DNA of 45,018 nucleotides from contig JAKDNM010000016.1 in assembly GCA_030456445.1 (NCBI GenBank), positions 1 through 45,018 of the forward strand, in the 5' to 3' direction. A program made the position numbers and the translations under genes. Numbering within the stretch: position 1 is the first letter of the stretch; every line of letters starts with the position of its first letter. Source of the stretch: Hyphomicrobiales bacterium. Lineage in GTDB: Bacteria > Pseudomonadota > Alphaproteobacteria > Rhizobiales > Rhizobiaceae. Below, piece by piece: positions 1 through 9,796 of this stretch. The notes below the pieces were generated by a model. The model did no database searches, was not told the origin of the DNA, and was given only the letters and a program-made list of their open reading frames with translations.

Positions 1-84
1 CTAGGTCGATCTCCTGCAGCCCGGCGGCGCTATCCGCCTGTTGATCGCCGTGAGTGTAGCGGCAGGTAAGAACTCAGAAGGTTC

Positions 85-2229
85 ATGGAACTCAATCATT
101 CCTTCCCAACGACGGCCGCCTCGCTTGGCCCGTTCTTCCACCCGCGCTCGATTGCGGTGCTGGGCGCGTCTTCGGATCCGGCCAAGATAGGCGGCCGCCC
201 GCTCCGCTATCTGCAGATGGCGCGATATGAAGGGCGGATCCTGCCTATCAATCCGGAACGCGCGACCGTACAGGGGCTGCCGGCCTATCGGGATATCAGC
301 AATGTCGAGGGCGAAGTCGACCTCGCCATCGTCGCCGTTCCGGCCAAGGCGGTGCCCAATGCGGTCCGCGCATGCGTGGAAAAAGGCGCCAAGGCAGCGA
401 TCATCTTTTCAGCCGGGTTCGCCGAGGCAGGAGTGGAGGGAGAGCGGCTTCAAACGGAACTCACGAATACAGCTGCAGGCAAGATCAGGCTTCTGGGCCC
501 CAACTGCCTCGGAACGATCAGCACTGGCAACGGCGTCTACGCCACATTCGCCAGCTCGATCGTGGACGAGCTGCCGACAAAGGGACGGTTCAGTCTGGCA
601 AGCCAGTCCGGCGCGCTTGGCGCGCATTGCATGGTGTTGGCGCTGGATCGCGGTCTGGGCATCAATATGTGGGGGACCACGGGCAATCAGGTCGATGTCG
701 ATATTTCCGATTTCCTGGAATACATGGTCGACGATGCCGACACCGATGTCGTCCTGGCCTGTCTGGAGGGCGTGCGCAATCCGCAGCGCATGATCGGTGC
801 TTTCGAGCGGGCGCGGCGCAACCGCAAGCCGGTCGTCCTGCTCAAGGTCGGCCGCTCCGAGGTCGGCGCGGCAGCCGTGGCCTCGCACACCGCCTCGCTC
901 GCCGGATCGGATGCCGTCTTCGATGCCGTCCTGCGCGAGCATCATGTCCATCGCGCAAGGTCGCTCGATGAACTTTTCGATGTCGCCTATGCCTGTTCGT
1001 TCGGACGCTATCCAAAAAGCCGGCGCACCGGCCTTCTCACCGTCTCTGGCGGCGGCGGCATCCTCATGGCCGATGTGGCGGAGGAAGCAAGACTCGACGT
1101 CGCGCCGATGCCGGAAGCGGCGCAGGCCGAAATGAAGGCGCTGCTGCCTTTTGCCGGAACGCGCAATCCGGTCGACGTGACGGCGCAGGTCATCAACCAG
1201 CCCGAGATCGTCGAGCCCATGTTCAACAGCCTTCTGCGTGACGGAGGATATGATTCCGGTCTCGCTTTCTTCGCCTATGTCGGGCGTGCGGAAGCGATGA
1301 TGAACACGATGACCGCCGGGCTGGAGAATGTCGGCCGCGCCAATCCGGAAAAATTTCTGGCCATATCGGCGCTGACGACCCCCGCCATAAGGACGAAATT
1401 CGAGAAGGCCGGCTTCGCGGTCTTCGAGGACCCGTCGCGTGCCGTCTTCGCGACGGCGGCGCTCGCCCGGTTCCATGAATCCTTCGAATCCGTCGACAAT
1501 TCCGCCGCCGAACCTGTGCATTCCGGACGCTCGGAAATCGACCTTGAGCGCGGGCGGACCCTTTCGGAGCACGAAAGCAGGATCGCCATGCGTGCGGCGG
1601 GCCTACCAGTCGTGCCGGAACATCTCGTCGGGTCTTCCAGCGAGGCGGCAAACGCTGCCCGGCAGGTCGGCTTTCCCGTGGTGATGAAGATCGTATCGAG
1701 GGATATCCAGCACAAATCCGAGATCGGCGGCGTGATCCTCGACGTGGCGGACGAGAATGCGACCGCAGCCGCCTTCGGCACGCTCATGGAGCGCGCAAGA
1801 GCGGCGGCGCCTGCGGCCCATATAGACGGCGTTCTCGTGAGTCCCATGATCAAAGGCGGCGTCGAGATGATCCTGGGCATCAGCCGCGATGCCGTTTTCG
1901 GGCCGATCGTGATGGTCGGTCTCGGCGGCATATTCGTGGAGGTCTTCAAGGATGTCGCTTTCGGCAAGGCGCCGCTCGACATCCGCCAGGCGCGCGCGAT
2001 GCTTCGCGGCCTCAAGGGCCATGCGCTTCTGAAGGGCGCACGCGGCCGGCCGCGCGCCGATGAGGAAGCGCTGCTGCAGGCGATGGTGGTGCTGTCGGAC
2101 TTCGCCGCGACGCATGCGGACATCATCGATTCCATCGACATCAATCCACTGCTGGTGCTGCCGGAGGGCAGCGGCGTGGTGGCGCTGGACGCCCTGGTGA
2201 CGACGTTGCCGCAGCGCCAGGCGCAGTAG
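85..2229 (+). CDS. NDP-forming acyl-CoA ligase (fused alpha/beta acyl-CoA synthetase)
   Basis: This cytoplasmic enzyme should activate a carboxylic acid to its CoA thioester using ATP, giving ADP and phosphate. At 714 residues it has the full length of the fused family. Residues about 15-140 form a CoA-binding Rossmann domain (FFHPRSIAVLGAS, DPAKIGGRP). Residues about 150-450 are succinyl-CoA-synthetase-like, with LLGPNCLG, SQSGALG and the SHTASLAG motif whose His268 is the expected phosphohistidine. Residues about 490-710 are the ATP-grasp domain (PVVMKIVSRDIQHKSEIGGV, DINPLL). It opens a tightly spaced operon of acyl-CoA enzymes, so it probably loads that pathway's substrate. A decayed paralogue lies at 9536-9796. 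The natural acid cannot be read from the sequence. Confidence 0.9.
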   Translation: MELNHSFPTTAASLGPFFHPRSIAVLGASSDPAKIGGRPLRYLQMARYEGRILPINPERATVQGLPAYRDISNVEGEVDLAIVAVPAKAVPNAVRACVEKGAKAAIIFSAGFAEAGVEGERLQTELTNTAAGKIRLLGPNCLGTISTGNGVYATFASSIVDELPTKGRFSLASQSGALGAHCMVLALDRGLGINMWGTTGNQVDVDISDFLEYMVDDADTDVVLACLEGVRNPQRMIGAFERARRNRKPVVLLKVGRSEVGAAAVASHTASLAGSDAVFDAVLREHHVHRARSLDELFDVAYACSFGRYPKSRRTGLLTVSGGGGILMADVAEEARLDVAPMPEAAQAEMKALLPFAGTRNPVDVTAQVINQPEIVEPMFNSLLRDGGYDSGLAFFAYVGRAEAMMNTMTAGLENVGRANPEKFLAISALTTPAIRTKFEKAGFAVFEDPSRAVFATAALARFHESFESVDNSAAEPVHSGRSEIDLERGRTLSEHESRIAMRAAGLPVVPEHLVGSSSEAANAARQVGFPVVMKIVSRDIQHKSEIGGVILDVADENATAAAFGTLMERARAAAPAAHIDGVLVSPMIKGGVEMILGISRDAVFGPIVMVGLGGIFVEVFKDVAFGKAPLDIRQARAMLRGLKGHALLKGARGRPRADEEALLQAMVVLSDFAATHADIIDSIDINPLLVLPEGSGVVALDALVTTLPQRQAQ

Positions 2230-2244
2230 AGTCAGGACGATGCC

Positions 2245-2661
2245 ATGACCTATCGCAAATATGACGACCTCCGGATCGGGCAGACCTTTCCCGACCAGCC
2301 GGCAATGTTTCATGTCAATGAAGCCTGCATCCACGGCTTCCGGGACGTTTTGCGCGGCGCTGCGCGCGGCGAGGTTGCATCCAAGGGTGATATTGCGCCG
2401 CCCATGCTGGCCGCCGTCTATATCCGTCCTGCCCAGAATGCCCTCAAGGGTCCGCCGGGTGGCGTTCATGCCAAGCAGGTCTTTCAGTTCCACTGTCCGG
2501 TCAAGGCGGGCGACGTGCTGTCGACGACCCTCGAAGTGCTTGAGAAATACGACCGCAAGGGCCGGCGCTACCTCGTGTCGGGCACCCGGACGACAAATCA
2601 GCAAGGAACGGTGGTGACCACGGGCCGCATCGTTTCGATCTGGGGGAAGGAAGATGCCTGA
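2245..2661 (+). CDS. FAS1-like/MaoC-like hot-dog dehydratase subunit
   Basis: This 138-residue hot-dog-fold protein resembles the N-terminal dehydratase domain of the MaoC/FAS1 group (PPMLAAVYIRPAQNAL, HAKQVFQFHCPVKAGDVL). It lacks the GDxNPLH hydratase motif carried by the next gene. It is therefore more likely the non-catalytic, substrate-tunnel half of a heteromeric enoyl-CoA hydratase, as in ChsH1-ChsH2. It lies 15 bases after the ligase gene and its end overlaps the next start by 8 bases, which fits co-translation of two partners. Family assignment is firm; the pairing is inferred from context. Confidence 0.75.
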   Translation: MTYRKYDDLRIGQTFPDQPAMFHVNEACIHGFRDVLRGAARGEVASKGDIAPPMLAAVYIRPAQNALKGPPGGVHAKQVFQFHCPVKAGDVLSTTLEVLEKYDRKGRRYLVSGTRTTNQQGTVVTTGRIVSIWGKEDA

Positions 2662-3085
2662 GCTTTTCAATCTCGCGGTCGGCGAGCGTGTTCCGTCTCG
2701 CACATATAGGGTCGAGCAGGACATAATCGATCGCTACGCGGTGGTCTCGGGCGACCACAATCCGCTCCATATCGATCCCGCTTTCGCGGCGACGACACCT
2801 TACGGCCGCACCATCGCGCACGGCATGATGACGCTCTGTTTTCTTTCAGATTCGATGGAGGAATGGGCCGGACCGTCATGGGGGGAGACAGGTGCGCTCG
2901 AAGTAGCGTTCCTTGCCCCGGTCCATGCGGATGAAGCCGTCTCGGTGAGCCTGGAAGTCGTTGGCAAAGATGATGACCGCATTTCATGCAAGGCCACCTG
3001 CTCGGTGGATGAGCGAACTGTGATGGCAGGTGAAGTGAGCGTGGCGCTCACCCCAAATACAGGAGCCGCCAATGGGGATGCATGA
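2654..3085 (+). CDS. MaoC-family enoyl-CoA hydratase
   Basis: This is a 143-residue single hot-dog protein. Residues about 31-52 carry the hydratase-2 signature SGDHNPLHIDPAFA followed by IAHGMM, which supplies the Asp/His catalytic pair of R-specific hydratases. It would hydrate a 2-enoyl-CoA made by the dehydrogenase later in the operon. The start overlaps the preceding hot-dog gene by 8 bases and the end overlaps the aldolase-like gene by 14 bases. With the upstream gene it probably forms a heteromeric hydratase. The catalytic motif is seen directly; partner and substrate are inferred. Confidence 0.85.
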   Translation: MPELFNLAVGERVPSRTYRVEQDIIDRYAVVSGDHNPLHIDPAFAATTPYGRTIAHGMMTLCFLSDSMEEWAGPSWGETGALEVAFLAPVHADEAVSVSLEVVGKDDDRISCKATCSVDERTVMAGEVSVALTPNTGAANGDA

Positions 3086-4244
3086 GCCGGTTATCGTCGG
3101 CGTCGCCGACGAGCCTCTTGTAAACGGCAAAGTTGCGCGGCCAGGCTCGCCATTGCAGATTCAGGCTCGCTGCGCCAAGGCGGCACTTCGGCAAGCCGGC
3201 CTCGACCTCGGCGATGTCGACGGCCTCTTCACCGCCGGCATGTGGGGAGTTCCCGGCGTCGGCCAGCTGCCGACGGTAACCCTGGCGGAATATCTTGGCA
3301 TCCGGCCGACATTGCATGACGGGACCAATATCGGTGGGTCCGCCTTCGAGGCCCATGTGGCGCATGCGGCGCTGGCGATCGAGACGGGCAAATGCAACGT
3401 CGCCCTGATCGTCTATGGCAGCGCGCAGCGCTCCGAGATGAGCCGCAACCTTGCAGGACGGCCAGCCAGCCTGACGATGCAGTTCGAGACGCCGTGGGGA
3501 CTGCCGACGCCGGTCGGTGGCTACGCGCTCGCCGCGATGCGCCATATGCATGACTACGGCACGCGGCCGGAAGACCTGGCGGAGATCGCGGTCGCGGCGC
3601 GCAAATGGGCGTCGCTCAACCCCGCCGCGACGCGCCGCGAACCGATGACCGTCGATGACGTCCTTGCCGCGCCGAGGATCAGTACCCCGCTCGGCCTGCT
3701 CGACTGCTGCCTGGTGACCGATGGCGGCGGCGCCGTCGTTATGACACGCGCCTCGAATGCCCGCGGCGCCAGCCTGAAGCCGGTCCACATCCGGGGATAC
3801 GGGCAAGCCGCTACCCATTGGACGATCGCAGCGATGCCCGACCTGTCGTCCCTGACGGCGGCCGAGATGGCAGGCCGGCGCGCCTTCGACATGGCTGGCG
3901 TCTCCCATGACGACATCGATCTGGTCGAGATCTACGACTCCTTCACGATCACCACGCTGATGACGCTGGAGGCGCTCGGCTTCTGCAAGCGCGGCGAGGG
4001 CGGCGGTTTCGTCGGAAAAGGACGCATCGCACCGGGCGGCGCTTTCCCGCTCAATACCAATGGAGGCGGTCTGTCATATGCCCATCCCGGCATGTACGGC
4101 ATTTTCCTGCTGATCGAAGCGGTGCGCCAGATGCGCGGCGAAGTCGAGCCGGAGCGCCAGGTCCACAATGTCCGGACGGCGCTCGTTCACGGCACCGGCG
4201 GCACGCTTTCGAGCGGCGCCACCTGCATTCTTTCGGTCGACTGA
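3072..4244 (+). CDS. Thiolase-fold lipid-transfer protein, probable Ltp2-type retro-aldolase
   Basis: This 390-residue protein has the fold of SCP-x/Ltp thiolases (LVEIYDSFTITTLMTLEALG, NTNGGGLSYAHPG). The nucleophilic cysteine is absent: the usual CASG site reads NIGGSAF (about residue 80), and the C-terminal CxGGG site reads LVHGTGG. The family Ltp2 cleaves a beta-hydroxyacyl-CoA by retro-aldol chemistry using two tyrosines about 50 residues apart; here Tyr288 (IYDSF) and Tyr336 (LSYAHPG) fit that spacing. With the DUF35 gene 12 bases downstream it probably forms an Ltp2-DUF35 aldolase complex. The start is preceded by AGGAG. True thiolase activity seems unlikely. Confidence 0.8.
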   Translation: MGMHEPVIVGVADEPLVNGKVARPGSPLQIQARCAKAALRQAGLDLGDVDGLFTAGMWGVPGVGQLPTVTLAEYLGIRPTLHDGTNIGGSAFEAHVAHAALAIETGKCNVALIVYGSAQRSEMSRNLAGRPASLTMQFETPWGLPTPVGGYALAAMRHMHDYGTRPEDLAEIAVAARKWASLNPAATRREPMTVDDVLAAPRISTPLGLLDCCLVTDGGGAVVMTRASNARGASLKPVHIRGYGQAATHWTIAAMPDLSSLTAAEMAGRRAFDMAGVSHDDIDLVEIYDSFTITTLMTLEALGFCKRGEGGGFVGKGRIAPGGAFPLNTNGGGLSYAHPGMYGIFLLIEAVRQMRGEVEPERQVHNVRTALVHGTGGTLSSGATCILSVD

Positions 4245-4256
4245 GGGAGGCACGCA

Positions 4257-4649
4257 ATGAAACCATCTCCGATCGCCGATCCCGGCACCGAACCTTACTG
4301 GGAGGCGTTGAAACAGCGGCGGATCCTGCTGAAACGCTGCCGCAGTTGCGAAAAACCTCATTTCTATCCGCGCGAACTATGTCCGCACTGCTATTCGGAT
4401 GATCTCGATTGGGTTGAAGCATCGGGGAAGGGCACGGTCTACAGCTACACCGTCGTGCATCGGCCTGCGGGGCCGGCCTACGCGGATGATGTGCCTTACA
4501 CGGTCGCGGTCATAGAGCTGGCTGAAGGCCCCCGCATGATGAGCTGGATCACGGGCGACGACGAGGTGCGGATCGGAGCGCATGTGAAAGCGACCTTCGT
4601 CACCGTCGGCGACATTGTCCTGCCCATGTTCGAACCCGTGTCGGGCTGA
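4257..4649 (+). CDS. DUF35 zinc-ribbon/OB-fold protein, partner of the thiolase-fold protein
   Basis: This 130-residue protein has a rubredoxin-like zinc ribbon (CRSCEKP with CPHCYSD, two CxxC pairs about 11 residues apart, residues about 25-44) and then an OB-fold (GKGTVYSYTVVHR to the C-terminus). DUF35 proteins dock acyl-CoA onto thiolase-fold partners. In the steroid pathway the domain is fused to ChsH2 and activates Ltp2; here it is a free-standing gene right after the Ltp2-like gene. It ends 4 bases before the crotonase start. Fold and zinc ligands are visible; the partnership is inferred from gene order. Confidence 0.85.
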   Translation: MKPSPIADPGTEPYWEALKQRRILLKRCRSCEKPHFYPRELCPHCYSDDLDWVEASGKGTVYSYTVVHRPAGPAYADDVPYTVAVIELAEGPRMMSWITGDDEVRIGAHVKATFVTVGDIVLPMFEPVSG

Positions 4650-4653
4650 TCCG

Positions 4654-6469
<1,816 letters not shown>

Positions 6470-8761
6470 ATGCGAGCGTGGGCTAGGAACAGGCAAGTCA
6501 AGAGCATGAAGAAGTATCTTACCGAAGATCGCCGCAGCAGTATCGAACTCGTAAGGCAGAGCGCCAAGGCTATCACCGGCCCCGCCGGAGATCTTCAGCG
6601 GGTGCGTGATTGTCGCTTCAAGGCGCCCGGCTACGACAGGAAGATCTGGGCCGGGATCGGCGCGCTCGGATGGCCTGGACTGCTCGTTGCGGAGGAGAAT
6701 GGCGGCAGCGGCCTTGGCATGGCCGAGCTTTGCGCACTTGTCGAAGAACTGGGGCGCGGTCTCGTTCCCGAACCCGTGGCCGCGGCGGCGATCGCCGCCC
6801 CATATCTGCCTTCCGGGCAACTCGAGACCGTTCTGGCGGGGCAGGGCATCGTGTTGCCGGCCCTGATCGAGACCGTGACCGGCGACGGCGCGCCTGCCAC
6901 GAGCCTCGCCGATGGAAAGCTGAACGGAACGAAACGCTTCGTGATCGGAGCAACGGGCGCGGACGGCTTTCTCGTCGATACCGCGTCCGGTCTTGCCTTC
7001 GTCAAAGCGGATACCTCTGGGGTTTCTATTCGGACAATCCCCACCAGGGATGGCGGGGAGGTCGGCACCGTCACATTCAGCGAAGCGGCGGCCTCGCTGG
7101 TGAAGGGAGAGGTCGGCACTCTGCGCGAGCGTCTCTGGCTGGCGCAGTCGGCCTATCTTTTCGGCGCGATGTCACGACTGTTCGAGATCACGCTGGAATA
7201 TCTGTCGACCCGAAAGCAGTTCGGAACCTATATCGGATCGTTCCAGGCGCTGCAGCACCGGGCGGTCGACCTGAAGATCCAGATAAGCGTGTCGCGTGCG
7301 GTTCTGGACGATGCGATCGCCGCCGTCGAGGATGGCGAGAACGATGCGTTCCGCGGCGCCACGATCTCGCGCGCAACCGCACGCGTGGCCCGCGCCGCCA
7401 TGAAGATCGTGCAGGAATGCGTGCAGATGCACGGCGCCATTGGCGTTACCGATGAATATGACGCCGGCCTTTTCGTCAGAAAGATACTGACGCTGGTCAA
7501 TCATGGCGGCAGGCCCGAAGACCATCTGAAGCGATATTTCGATCTGGCTCTTCGCGACGGTTCCGGTGACGCCGACAAGGCTCCGGCCGCCGGCGCGGTG
7601 TCGACCGAGAATCTGCCGGACGACTATAATCAATGGGACGACGAGATATTCCGGCTGCATATCAGGCAGTGGGTGGAAGCCAACTATCCGGCCGAGCTGC
7701 GCTATCCGACGCATAGGCTGCACCGTTTGCAGACGAAGATCTGGTACGACCTGCTGTCGCACAAGGGCTGGCTGGCGCCGGCTTGGCCGCGCGAATATGG
7801 CGGCATGGGTCTGGGGGCCGCCAAGCGCTTGATCATGATCGAAGAATTTGAGCGGCATGGATGCTCTCGATACTCCGATCAGGGCGTGCTGATGATCGGC
7901 CCGCTGCTGATGCAGTTCGGCACCGAGCAGCAGCGTCAGTTCTTCCTGCCGAAGATCATCACCGGCGAGCACATCTGGGCGCAGGGATATAGCGAGCCCG
8001 GCTCCGGGTCCGACCTGGCGAGCCTGCGCACCAGTGCGAAGCTGGAGGGCGACAACTGGATCGTCAACGGCCAGAAGATCTGGACCACGCTCGCGCAGGA
8101 CTGCAACTGGATCTACGTTCTGGTCCGTACCGATCCCAACGCAAAGAAGCAGCAGGGGATCAGCTTCCTGCTCATGCCGCTTGACACTCCGGGCATCACC
8201 GTGCGGCCGATCCGGACCCTCGGCATGACCGAAGAGTTCTGCGAGGTTTTCTTCGACAATGTGCGTGTGCCGAAGGACGCCATGGTCGGCGAGCTCAACA
8301 AGGGCTGGCAGATGGCCAAGGCCCTGCTCGGTTTCGAACGCATTTTCGTTGGCGCTCCCGCCCAGTCGAGAAACGCGCTCAATCGCTTGGGATTGCTGGT
8401 CGAGCAACTCGGCATCGCCGATCGTGAGGATGTGCGGGCGCGCCGCGCAGAGCTGGCCGCCGATCTCGCCGACCATGCGGCGCTCTACGAATCCTTTGCC
8501 GACAAGCTGCGCAAGGGAGAGGTCATCGGTCCGGAAGTATCGATGCTGAAAATCAACCAGACTGAATTGTTCAAGTCCATCTGTGCGTCAGCCATTTCTC
8601 TGGCGGGCCAGTATGCCGGTATGGCCGGGCCGATCGAGGAACTCGACGGCCTCGATCCTTCCGGGCTGTGGATCCAGTCGCTTCAATCGACGATTTACGG
8701 CGGCACATCCGAAATCCAACGCAATATCCTAGCGAAGAATGTACTTGGAATGCCCGGTTGA
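6470..8761 (+). CDS. Single-chain double acyl-CoA dehydrogenase
   Basis: Two acyl-CoA dehydrogenase modules are joined in one chain of 763 residues (751 if the ATG at 6506 is used). Module 1 (about 20-370) has RKQFGTYIGSFQALQH and MHGAIGVTDEYDAG, the FAD-contact elements that usually come from a neighbouring subunit, but lacks the GSGSD loop. Module 2 (about 390-763) has YSEPGSGSDLAS, NGQKIWTT and YGGTSEIQRN, but lacks RxQFG. Its catalytic base is probably the Glu in LLGFERIF (residue 623), the position used by isovaleryl-CoA dehydrogenase, since the medium-chain position is Gly. The modules look complementary, as in ChsE1-ChsE2 heteromers. It would introduce the double bond hydrated by the MaoC pair. 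Confidence 0.9.
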   Translation: MRAWARNRQVKSMKKYLTEDRRSSIELVRQSAKAITGPAGDLQRVRDCRFKAPGYDRKIWAGIGALGWPGLLVAEENGGSGLGMAELCALVEELGRGLVPEPVAAAAIAAPYLPSGQLETVLAGQGIVLPALIETVTGDGAPATSLADGKLNGTKRFVIGATGADGFLVDTASGLAFVKADTSGVSIRTIPTRDGGEVGTVTFSEAAASLVKGEVGTLRERLWLAQSAYLFGAMSRLFEITLEYLSTRKQFGTYIGSFQALQHRAVDLKIQISVSRAVLDDAIAAVEDGENDAFRGATISRATARVARAAMKIVQECVQMHGAIGVTDEYDAGLFVRKILTLVNHGGRPEDHLKRYFDLALRDGSGDADKAPAAGAVSTENLPDDYNQWDDEIFRLHIRQWVEANYPAELRYPTHRLHRLQTKIWYDLLSHKGWLAPAWPREYGGMGLGAAKRLIMIEEFERHGCSRYSDQGVLMIGPLLMQFGTEQQRQFFLPKIITGEHIWAQGYSEPGSGSDLASLRTSAKLEGDNWIVNGQKIWTTLAQDCNWIYVLVRTDPNAKKQQGISFLLMPLDTPGITVRPIRTLGMTEEFCEVFFDNVRVPKDAMVGELNKGWQMAKALLGFERIFVGAPAQSRNALNRLGLLVEQLGIADREDVRARRAELAADLADHAALYESFADKLRKGEVIGPEVSMLKINQTELFKSICASAISLAGQYAGMAGPIEELDGLDPSGLWIQSLQSTIYGGTSEIQRNILAKNVLGMPG

Positions 8762-8996
8762 TCGCAGCGGCAGCTATTGTCGACAGATTTCCGGCGAGGG
8801 GAGTTCATAGGACCGCCTGTTCGAAAAAGGTTACTTACCGGGGAAATCAGAGTCACAAGGCCAAGCAATCCCGGTGATCAGGGCAACCTTGACCTCAAAC
8901 GTTCAACCAGACATCGCAACCTCAGCCTTCGCTGGCAGATGAACCTGCCTTTCATGTCGCCGTCGCCTCATCAATCATTCGAATGAAATGCCGACA
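8762..8996. other. Intergenic stretch with no gene recognised
   Basis: No convincing reading frame, terminator hairpin or repeat was found between the dehydrogenase stop and the IS5-like remnant. The short open frames here have no recognisable motif. Together with the transposase fragment and the ligase fragment downstream, this stretch looks like eroded DNA at a rearrangement junction. Confidence 0.5.
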
Positions 8997-9270
8997 TGTA
9001 GCGAGCCAGTTGCATAAAATGGCGCTGAGGGCATGGCGAAGGAAAAGTGCGGGGCAAGATAGAACTTTGAAGATCAGGCAGGCCTGAAATACGGTTTCTG
9101 CAAATCGTTGAGGCTTACAGCGGTAAGTCGGGGGGCAAGAGCCCATCAATCCATCTTTTTGCCAAACCAGATCGTCAGGCAGCCGCGCTTTACGAGTGCA
9201 TTGTCGTAGGCAGGCCAATTCATTGTGCGGTAGCGGGCAAGCCGTGGTTCATCATCCCGTCCAACTATGT
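8997..9270 (-). pseudogene. Remnant of an IS5-family transposase (N-terminal part, frameshifted)
   Basis: Read on the minus strand, the frame ending near 9146 encodes RYRTMNWPAYDNALVKRG followed by CLTIWFG. This matches the N-terminus typical of IS5-family DDE transposases (RYRT.NWPAYN.AL..RG.LT.WF). It then meets a stop. A shifted frame continues with RFAETVFQACLIFKVL, equivalent to the usual YSDAAIQTCLTLKVLF segment. The DDE catalytic core and both terminal inverted repeats are absent, so the element is dead. The match is from memory of the family, not a search. Confidence 0.68.
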
Positions 9271-9426
9271 TTGTTCGCACTAAATTCGCTCTACAACGGA
9301 TTGCGCGACAAAGCCGACGTCTCCCTCTCATTTCAGTCGAAGTTTATTCCCGCTTTGGGGATGGAAGCAGCCCGGCGCAAGCTCCCACCACCCGTTCGAC
9401 GCCATCCATGAGGTTCAAAATAGTTG

Positions 9427-9455
9427 TTGCCACGTAAGGGTATTGCAATTATACG
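9427..9455 (+). promoter_or_regulatory. Possible promoter for the ligase remnant and Liv importer
   Basis: TTGCCA (9427-9432) and TATACG (9450-9455) are separated by 17 bases, close to a sigma-70 pattern, in an AT-richer patch upstream of the coupled remnant-livG start. No operator was recognised. The remaining intergenic DNA from 9271 to 9535 shows no gene. Confidence 0.35.
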
Positions 9456-9535
9456 AATAAATAGGTTGGGACGGAAACGAGCACGCGCTCATCCGTATCA
9501 ATCTGTACCGGCCTAGAGCGACAGGGGAGGGATGC

Positions 9536-9796
9536 GTGGCAGCTGCTCGTCAGGAGGCGATACCGGCGTTCTTCGAACCGGGACCGGCTGGAATCTTCGG
9601 AGCACTGGCAGACGAGGCGAAGATTGGTAGCCGTCCTGTCCCGCACCAGAAGCTTGGCGGCTGCGATGGGAAAATCTATCCGATCAAACGGAGCCGGGCG
9701 TTTATCCAAGGGGCCGCTGCCTATCCTTTCGCCTCGGGTATCAGCGACGATTCGGTTACCATTGACGCATTGATCTTCACCCGAGGTGACGGATGA
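9536..9796 (+). pseudogene. Truncated acyl-CoA ligase (CoA-binding domain fragment)
   Basis: This 86-residue frame begins with GTG just after AGGGGAGGG, a strong ribosome site. Its protein parallels the N-terminus of the 714-residue ligase at 85-2229: AFFEPG against PFFHPR, DEAKIGSRP against DPAKIGGRP, GKIYPI against GRILPI, and AFIQGAAAYP against ATVQGLPAYR. The Rossmann glycine motif is damaged (GIFGAL instead of AVLGAS), and all later domains are gone. Its stop overlaps the next ATG as ATGA. It cannot be an active ligase, but it may still be translated and feed ribosomes into the downstream ATPase gene. Confidence 0.8.

Noticed and set aside
1-84. End of an upstream gene
   Set aside because: A stop is possible near position 2, but too little sequence is present to identify any product or signal.
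409-1572. Long open frame on the minus strand opposite the acyl-CoA ligase
   Set aside because: It is antisense to a gene with clear domains, has low-complexity Arg-rich composition and no family motif; a typical GC-rich shadow.
3072-4244. Annotation as acetyl-CoA acetyltransferase
   Set aside because: Both thiolase cysteines are absent and the DUF35 partner points to an Ltp2-type aldolase.
7172-8476. 434-codon minus-strand open frame opposite the acyl-CoA dehydrogenase
   Set aside because: It mirrors the strong codon bias of the real gene and has no recognisable domain or ribosome site.
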